From Actinomyces slackii (GTDB taxonomy: Bacteria > Actinomycetota > Actinomycetes > Actinomycetales > Actinomycetaceae), in the NCBI RefSeq assembly GCF_900637295.1, contig NZ_LR134363.1, positions 1,178,001 to 1,242,000 on the forward strand: DNA of 64,000 nucleotides. The letters are read 5' to 3'. Shown here one piece after another: positions 58,086 through 64,000 of the stretch; position 1 is the first letter of the stretch; every line of letters starts with the position of its first letter. Below the pieces are notes generated by a model, which had not been told where the DNA came from, made no database searches, and saw only the letters and a list, made by a program, of their open reading frames with translations. The translations under genes were made by a program, and so were the position numbers.

Positions 58086-58421
58086 TCAGGCGGACTCGTA
58101 GTTGCGCAGGGTCTCCGTCGCGTGCTCGAGGACATCGTCGACGTGGTCCTGGTCGTAGCTGCGGCCGAACTTCAGTGCCCTGAACATGACGCCCTGGAGT
58201 TCTGTTGAGCTCAGGAAGCGTCGGGTGCTTTGGTGCTGCGGGGCCCCGCCGGTGATCGCCGCGGCCTCCCAGGTGCGCAGTGTGTCGATGACATCGAGGA
58301 CGACGGAGTCCACTTCCTCGCAGTCATAGCCCTCACCGATCCACCAGGTCTGCTTGAGCTCCAGATGGCTCAGTTCGCTGGAGGTCAGCGCGGGCCGCGG
58401 CTCGGTCGATGGGTAGGTCAT
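58086..58421 (-). CDS. Small DivIVA-like domain protein
   Basis: The product has 111 residues. Two short repeats of the DivIVA-type pattern: SSELSHLELKQTWWIGEGYD-CEEVDSVVLDVIDTLRTWE and SSTELQGVMFRALKFGRSYD-QDHVDDVLEHATETLRNYE. This matches the DivI1A motif (F..x..GYd..eVDdfLdev...L) seen in short actinobacterial proteins. No coiled coil follows. Role unknown; a link to cell poles is speculative. Confidence 0.65.
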   Translation of the reverse strand: MTYPSTEPRPALTSSELSHLELKQTWWIGEGYDCEEVDSVVLDVIDTLRTWEAAAITGGAPQHQSTRRFLSSTELQGVMFRALKFGRSYDQDHVDDVLEHATETLRNYESA

Positions 58422-59065
58422 TCCTTATCTCCTTATGCGTGAGGACCGGCCCGCAGGGTTGCGGTGCGGGTGCCCGACGGCGATGAGCCCGGTGACTGTG
58501 CTCAGCCGTGGTCGGCGGAATTCACTGTAGCAGCGGTGTGCCTGACGGCGGGCCGGGTTCGCAGAGAGGCTGCTGGTCCTCGATGATGGACGGGTAAGAC
58601 GGGGTGCGGTGTGGGCCTCCGACGGCGATGAGGCGGGTGATCGCACTCAGGCCGCGGTCGGCGGGCTCCACGGTAATAGTGGTGTGCTCGACGACGACGC
58701 CTTCTCCCTGGTCGGCAACAGACAGCAGACTGCTGGTGAAGGAAGCAAAACCGCTCGGGGCCAGAGTTCTCCTCGGATACGGGGCAAGTGGCCACTGCCA
58801 TCTGCGTGTGGTCGGCCTCAGCTGACGCTCATCCCAGATGCGAGAAGTGTTGTGCCCGAGACCATGCGGGATGTGGAGATCTGACCCGCAGAGCCGAACC
58901 TGTGCAAGGCTGCCGTTGATGCCTCGGGGGAGAGATGGTGATGACAGCGGTGGTGTTGGTCGTCCTGGCTCGCTCGCTCACCCCTGACTCCGTCCTGTTA
59001 TGTGAGTTCGCACCTTTCTAGGCCTGGAAGGACGCTAATTCACGCAAGAGTTATGAAGTTAGAAA
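58422..59065. other. Intergenic region with a duplicated decayed coding segment
   Basis: No intact gene. Two segments (about 58458-58545 and 58600-58690) are alike at roughly 70%. On the minus strand they read VRHTAATVNSADHGLSTVTG and VEHTTITVEPADRGLSAITR, each followed by LIAVG. This suggests relics of a small duplicated gene. Composition shifts to AT-rich after about 59000. Confidence 0.35.
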
Positions 59066-59998
59066 TTACCTATTTTTGTTGTCGCTGAACTTATTCGGAT
59101 AAGCCGCCTTCTTACCGTCCCGCTCCTCTCCGTCTTTCGCTCTCTTGTAACCCTCATTAAAAGAAAAGTCTTTGCCGTTGCCTTTGCTAGTCGTGCCGTC
59201 GACGCTGCTGGCTGCAGGAGATTCCATGGCGGACTTATTTCTGTCGAAATTATCGAGTTTTTCCTCTGCGAGGATTCGCGTCGTCTCATCCGTAGAGCGG
59301 AGACCCGCGATTAATTTTTTGTCAATGACCAATTTCCCAGTCTTTTCGTCCTTAGCAACAATACTGCCGTGGTTGCCAGCGCTCATAAAATCTCTGAGCT
59401 GGCGCTGTGTAAACATGTTAGAATTTAATAGTAGAGTCAAGGCGTTAAGTCGAGCCTGCTGGTTTCTGTCTCGTTTCACGTCAGAGTTGCCGACTATGGC
59501 TTCCTTTGTGTTGTTCGCGAGCCGATTTTCCAGATCCTCCGAAATCCGATCTATTGTCACGGAGACGGCTCCGGATGCGTATGGAATTGCACCAGCAACT
59601 GCAACCGCAGTATCTCTTGAATTGCGTATCCACTCTCTTTCCCTTCGATCCCTCTCTTTTGCGTCAGCAACGGTCCTCTCATTGAAAGCCCCAGTGACAA
59701 ACCCTTCTTTGTGATAATATTTAGCGAAATATTCAGTAAGTCGCGTAGCCTTGCCGGTTTTTTTGTAATAATTCAGGGCCGCCATGTAGCGACTCGCGTC
59801 GATGGCTTTCAGGCGAATTTGCATGTCGGTTTGCCGCTTTTTATCGTCGAAAGTCTGGCCGATTAATTCGGAGAGCGCATAATCGGAGAATGTTGGTTGT
59901 GTACCAACCTTGCCGTCCCATTCTTCCTCATTATATGTATCGTAAGGGCTGGTGTATGTGTTGAATGTATTACTGCTCTTATTTCCGCCATCAATCAT
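59066..59998 (-). pseudogene. C-terminal part of an IS-split secretion-type protein
   Basis: 310 codons (MIDGGNKSSN.. to NKFSDNKNR) that continue the frame of 60906-62270 exactly once the IS and one TSD copy are removed: the codon TCA before the IS is followed by ATG 59998. The part is helical and charged with a short hydrophobic stretch (TAVAVAGAIPYASGAVSVTI). It has low GC and many Lys/Asn codons, unlike the window. No catalytic motif recognised. It may still be translated from ATG 59998 but lacks the N-terminal domain. Confidence 0.7.
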
Positions 59999-60001
59999 TG
60001 A

Positions 60002-60905
60002 GGGTGTTATTCATGTGGGGGTTACCAGCCTGTTCTGTAGAGTTCGAGTTTGGTGATCAGGGTGATGATGCTGGGGAGCTCTGCCAGGCGGTGGCGGTAG
60101 CCGGTGGATAGGATCTTCCATTTCTTCAGCGTCGCGATGGTGTGCTCGATGGCGGCGCGCGTGGATGACACGGCTCTGTTGAAGTCTTTCTCCCATTCCA
60201 GACGATCTCTTCCCGGCGTCTTCTTGATGGGGGTCAGTGCGCCATGAGCGGTGTATGCGGTATCGGCGATCCAATCGGCGCCGGTGAGGATCGTGTCCCA
60301 GCCGCACAGGCTCAAGGCGGCGCTGTCGTGACGTGAGCCGGGCACCGGGTCCGAGACCGCCACCAGGGTGGCGTCGGTGGTGGCGGCGACCTGGACATTC
60401 AGGCACTGGGCATGGTGCTTGCCCGAGTAGTTGGCCTTCTCGACCTGCCTGCCGGCTGCGGGCCTGTTACCAGTGGGGATCGGCGTGCCATCAACGAGCA
60501 GCAGGCTGCCCTGAGCCACTGCCTGGGACAGAGAGATCCCACTCATGGCCAGCACATGGGTCAGCAAGGGGACCATGCGCCTCCAGATCCTGGAGACGGT
60601 GGGCTGGGAGACGCCGCACATGTCGGCGGCCAGGGCCTGGGAGATGTTATGGCGCGCCAGAATCAAGGTCAACTCCACCTGCTGCCTGAGCCCCAGGCGG
60701 TAGCCCAATAGACTCTGGCCCCGAGATTCGAGCACCTCTTCGATGCGCCCGACAAGCTCATCGATATCCTCATCGCACAGCCCCGTGGTAGACTCGTAAT
60801 GCATCGGCCGCCTCCCCAAGAGAATCGAGTGTGGTAACCCAATTCTCTCCCGAGACGGCCGATGCACCAACTAACGACACGAACAAACCCCCATGAATAA
60901 CACCC
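60002..60905 (-). mobile_element. IS5-like insertion sequence (904 bp)
   Basis: Terminal inverted repeats GGGTGTTATTCATG (60002-60015) and its complement CATGAATAACACCC (60892-60905). The target duplication is TGA at 59999-60001 and 60906-60908. One transposase gene fills it. Removing it restores a 765-codon frame, so the insertion is recent. Confidence 0.93.
60022..60870 (-). CDS. IS5-family transposase (DDE_Tnp_4 type)
   Basis: The product has 282 residues; an internal ATG at 60804 (MHYESTTGL) is an alternative start. HTH part LTLILARHNISQALAADMCG followed by VSQPTVSRIWR; catalytic region LLLVDGTPIPT (Asp), VPGSRHDSAAL (Asp) and a later Glu in STRAAIEHTIATLKKWKIL. It appears intact. Confidence 0.9.
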   Translation of the reverse strand: MVHRPSRERIGLPHSILLGRRPMHYESTTGLCDEDIDELVGRIEEVLESRGQSLLGYRLGLRQQVELTLILARHNISQALAADMCGVSQPTVSRIWRRMVPLLTHVLAMSGISLSQAVAQGSLLLVDGTPIPTGNRPAAGRQVEKANYSGKHHAQCLNVQVAATTDATLVAVSDPVPGSRHDSAALSLCGWDTILTGADWIADTAYTAHGALTPIKKTPGRDRLEWEKDFNRAVSSTRAAIEHTIATLKKWKILSTGYRHRLAELPSIITLITKLELYRTGW

Positions 60906-62270
60906 TGAGTTCTCTACGCCGGGTGCGTAGATCGTCATGACTGTGAAGGCGTTCTCCCTTGCAAGGTCTCCCAACTTTACGTCGTTCTCGCCAATCTCAT
61001 TGAAAATCAGCGAGGTGGTGAATGCGGATTTGTCCATGTAACTCTTCGTAGTTTTGCCGGCCTTGGAAAAATCTTCCCGTCCAAACTCTTCCGCCATATG
61101 GGCACTGATGGTGGTGAGGTTCTTTGTCCAATCGTTATCCCCTAGACTGCTGCGGTGGATGATGTCCCTGATATCCTGAGGCGCAGATGTTCTTCCGTTG
61201 GGGGCGAAGAATTCTGCTGCTGCATGGGGGTTTCCTGTCATAGCGTCAAGGATACCGTAAATAGGATCGAAGATGGTGAAGTCGGGATCGTCGTCGCTCC
61301 AGGACCAGGAGCCGTCGGTGAGGAAATCGCCGAATTGATCTACCGCGAAAGTGTCGTTTCCTTCGTCAGCTAGCTCCTTCCTGTTCTTTAGGAGACGAGA
61401 TATCTTCTGCCAATCAATCGACCGGAGGGTGTTGCCGAGGGTGACGAGGAAGTCTTTATTAAAGGAGAGGCTGTTGCGTCCATTCTTGTTCGTGTTATTC
61501 TCTTTCATCATCCTGTTGAATACGGTGATACGACCGTACTCGCCACTCTCGTCCATCGATTCCTTGATTGCGCGGGCGACCGATTTCTGCTTATCGCGCG
61601 TCCAGGTCTTCGAGGCGCCAGCAAGATGAATTCCGAGAAATTTAGCCATCTTTTTTTGTGTATCGATTTCTCTTTCTCGTAGGGGTATTGAAGTAAGATT
61701 TTCTGGACCGACTCCATCGACGACGCCGGCGGAGTAGTAATTATCATCTGACCTGCTTTCTAAGCGCTTGCGAATTTCCTCCAATTTCTCCTCTCGTCGG
61801 AAATCTGGAATGTCAGTAAGGTAGTCACCTTCTTCGATAATTTTTTTATACTGCTTCTTTTCTTCGTCATTGAGGTTGTTGTAGTCCTTGGTGAGTAATT
61901 TTAAATTATGGCCGTCCACCTTCCCCTGACTCCAACTTTTGAGGGCTTTTCCGCTCTTGATGACAGTGCCGTCTGGGATCTCGTACTCGACGGTTCCGCT
62001 CCCGTCGGGAGAGGTTGTTAAGCCGTTCTGATTCAGATGAACAATCCCTCTCCGGGCGCTCTCGATCTCGTCTGCCAACTGGGCTAGACGGTCGCAGTTG
62101 GCGCTCACGCTCCCATTGAAAGAGCTGATGTCGCTAAGATTGTACTTCCCTGCTGTCGATTCATATTTGCGGTGAATCGCACTTCTGGCAGATCTCGTTT
62201 CCTGGATGAATAAAGTGAGGCGTTCGATTTCACTTTTTAGTCTATCGGGATTGAGTTTGAATTTTGCCAT
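60906..62270 (-). pseudogene. N-terminal part of an IS-split LXG/WXG-like secretion-type protein
   Basis: 455 codons up to the IS. The N-terminus (MAKFKLNPDRLKSEIERLTL then a long helix, FNGSVSANCDRLAQLADEIE) resembles helical LXG/WXG100-type domains recognised by type VII secretion. The middle is acidic and Asn/Lys-rich (SDDDPDFTIFDPIYGILDAM). With the part at 59066-59998 it makes a 765-residue protein. GC is far lower than the surroundings. A small gene upstream (62338-62592) is the likely partner. Function as toxin or surface protein is inference. Confidence 0.6.
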
Positions 62271-62337
62271 GACATGCTCCTGTGGTTCTGGTTTTCTTGG
62301 CGATCGAACGTGTAGTTGTTTTGTGACTTCGTGTCTA

Positions 62338-62592
62338 TTAGCGGAACTTCTCTCGCTCCGATTTCAATGTTCTCAAAAATGATGTGAATACGCTGGAGGT
62401 GCTCCTTATCCTGGTTCTCGCCGCTGTGGCCATGCTGTCGGCTAGGGGAGCCTTCCATACCATCTCGTGATTGATGTATTTCCAGTAAAAATCCAGTTTG
62501 TCAGAACTAGCGTCGGAGAAGCCGATCTCGTCGTTCTTCGCGCTCACGTAGTCGATCAGCTCCGTCAGTGCTTCGTACTCCGGTTTCGACAT
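62338..62592 (-). CDS. Small helical protein, likely partner of the split gene
   Basis: The product has 84 residues from ATG 62592, chosen for AGGAGG upstream. It is helical (KPEYEALTELIDYVSAKNDE, SMATAARTRIRSTSSVFTSF, LRTLKSEREKFR), with WKYINHEMVW in the middle. It stands 67 bp before the split gene, in the same orientation and low-GC region. A WXG100-like or chaperone role is possible; no family is recognised. Confidence 0.6.
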   Translation of the reverse strand: MSKPEYEALTELIDYVSAKNDEIGFSDASSDKLDFYWKYINHEMVWKAPLADSMATAARTRIRSTSSVFTSFLRTLKSEREKFR

Positions 62593-63038
62593 GGCATCCT
62601 CCTGTCTCGTGGTCAGCGTCCATGCCCTCACAACTCAGGCTATTTCTCAGGCTAGATCTATAGACCCGCCTGGTCCACGGGGAGCGTGACCTGGGCCGAA
62701 CTCACCGGGGAGTACTGCCCGGCGAACAGCGCAGAGCGGCCAGAGCTCGGCTCGCGCACAGAGCCAGGTCCCGCCCACCTGGGCGCGCAGGACACACATG
62801 CCGAACACCCAGAGCAGGCCGAGCATGTCCGGTTACTCAGCCCGTGCCCCCTGCGGCTCCGGGGCACAGGGCGCGCAGAGTGAGAAGGCGTGGGGCACGG
62901 AAAACGCGGATTGCGAAGCGCCGGGAGCGCCGACCTTCCTTCATCCACCCCGATCTCCCGTATTGCCCGTGCCCCCACGCTGCGGCGCGGGGGCACAGAG
63001 CGCGGGGTGTGCAAGGCGGCGCGGGGCCCGGCTGCACG

Positions 63039-63180
63039 GCCGCCGGGCACGGCCCGCCGGGAACAAGCCGCCGGGCACGGCCCGCCGGGAACAAGCCGCC
63101 GGGCACGGCCCGCCGGGAACAAGCCGCCGGGCACGGCCCGCCGGGAACAAGCCGCCGGGCACGGGCCGCCGGGCACGGCC
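63039..63180. repeat. 28-bp tandem repeat downstream of the peptide transporter
   Basis: Four perfect 28-bp units (gccgccgggcacggcccgcc+gggaacaa) at 63039-63150, then a partial, GC-changed unit. Each can fold (GGGC..GCCC, CCGG). It ends 7 bp from the transporter stop codon. The rest of 62593-63038 shows no supported gene. Confidence 0.85.
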
Positions 63181-63186
63181 CGCAGC

Positions 63187-64000
63187 TCAGCCCTCGACGT
63201 CGGCCATGAGGCGCTGGGTCCAGGGGGCGACGGCGTAGAGCGCCACCGCCATGAGCACGGTGATCGCCCCCAGGCCGTAGTAGTAGGCGGAGTCCCCAAT
63301 CCCGCCGGTGCGCTCGATGACCACGGCGGCCACGCCCTGGCCGGTGGAGACCGCCAGGAACCACAGGGCCATCGCCTGGGAGGCGAAGGCCTTGGGGGCC
63401 AGCGCCGTCGTGGTCGCCAGGCCCACAGGGGACAGGAACAGCTCACCCACCGTCTGGAAGGCGAAGACCACCACCAGGAACCACCAGGGCGCCAGCACCG
63501 CCCCGCCCGGCCACGCGGAGAAGCCAAATCCCATCATGAGCGCGGACAGGCCGATGATGAGCACCGCCGTGGCGAACTTGACCACGGTGGAGGGGAAGCG
63601 CCCCGCGCGGCGGGTGAAGAGCCAGCCAATGACAGGGGCCAGGATGACCACCGTGGCCGGGTTGACGGACTGGTAGGACTCGGCGCTGAAGGACCAGCCG
63701 AAGAACGGCGTCGTGCCATCGGTGTGGGACAGGGCGAAGGTCGCCATCTTGCCCGAGGCCTGCTCGAAGATCATCCAGAACAGCACGGCCCCGATCCACA
63801 GCGAGATGTAGGCCCGCACATGGGTGCGCTCAGTGGCGGTGACCTTGGAGGAGCGGAGCATGACCGCGAAATAGGCGATCGAGGCCCCCGTGGAGATGAG
63901 GAAGAGCGCATAGGCGATGGCCGAGGCCATCGTCCCGGTCACGGCGTAGAGCAGGCCCACGAGCACCACCGCCGCCACCACGGCCGCCGCCGACCCCAGC
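63187..64000 (-). CDS. POT-family peptide:proton symporter, C-terminal part
   Basis: At least 271 residues; the frame runs off the window (LGSAAAVVAAVV...). Membrane helices alternate with short loops: ISLWIGAVLFWMIFEQASGK (the FWxxFEQ-type motif of POT/PTR transporters), SYQSVNPATVVILAPVIGWL, FQTVGELFLSPVGLATTTAL (GELxLSPVGL, a PTR2 signature) and a final helix ending WTQRLMADVEG. Such proteins import di- and tripeptides with protons (DtpT/YjdL-like). Confidence 0.9.
   Translation of the reverse strand, partial: LGSAAAVVAAVVLVGLLYAVTGTMASAIAYALFLISTGASIAYFAVMLRSSKVTATERTHVRAYISLWIGAVLFWMIFEQASGKMATFALSHTDGTTPFFGWSFSAESYQSVNPATVVILAPVIGWLFTRRAGRFPSTVVKFATAVLIIGLSALMMGFGFSAWPGGAVLAPWWFLVVVFAFQTVGELFLSPVGLATTTALAPKAFASQAMALWFLAVSTGQGVAAVVIERTGGIGDSAYYYGLGAITVLMAVALYAVAPWTQRLMADVEG

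Overview
The window is high-GC DNA (about 70% G+C by eye) with actinobacterial gene content and order: ppa, dacB, a DUF2342 metalloprotease, hpt, ftsH, folE, folP, folB-folK, DUF3180, PH-domain proteins, a DUF2520 protein, lysS and panC. NlpC/P60 hydrolases, an LPXTG-anchored protein and a fused FolB-FolK suggest an Actinomyces-like member of the Actinomycetaceae. The genus is inferred from gene content, not from a search. No tRNA or rRNA gene was seen. || Region by region: 1-4.5 kb holds the end of a DUF58 gene, a membrane transglutaminase and a RAMA-domain protein. 4.6-6.6 kb carries three tandem copies of a lower-GC lipoprotein gene. 6.7-10.7 kb has an alpha/beta hydrolase and the methionine pair metY-metX, preceded by a candidate Cys/Met leader peptide with a hairpin. 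11.4-18.6 kb holds cell-wall genes (two NlpC/P60 proteins, a PBP4-type carboxypeptidase), ppa, a metalloprotease and hpt. || 18.9-37.7 kb is an accessory island between hpt and ftsH, bounded by two direct copies of a short element with terminal inverted repeats. It carries a Csx10-type (type III-D-like) CRISPR-Cas system. In order: a cas1 fragment cut by an IS3-family element, a cas2 3' remnant, a leader and a 9-repeat array, a Doc-type toxin-antitoxin pair, a MerR regulator, a second cas2 3' remnant with leader and a 7-repeat array, then an overlapping operon and a convergent cas6. The operon encodes a Cas10-like GGDD protein without HD domain, Csx10, a double Cas7-like RAMP, a small protein, a TIGR03986-like RAMP, a 957-residue CARF/HEPN-like protein with an unusual C-terminal domain, and a CorA-like membrane protein. 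Acquisition looks dead. Interference and cyclic-oligoadenylate signalling look intact, except for a probable frameshift in the membrane protein. || 38-58 kb is a housekeeping block: ftsH-folE, two histidine kinases with one intact and one truncated response regulator, a MacB/FtsX-type ABC exporter, the folP-folBK operon with membrane proteins, a DUF2520 protein, lysS and panC. 58-62.6 kb includes a markedly AT-richer segment in which a 765-residue secretion-type protein is split by a 904-bp IS5-like insertion with a 3-bp target duplication. The window closes with 28-bp tandem repeats and the C-terminal part of a POT-family peptide transporter.
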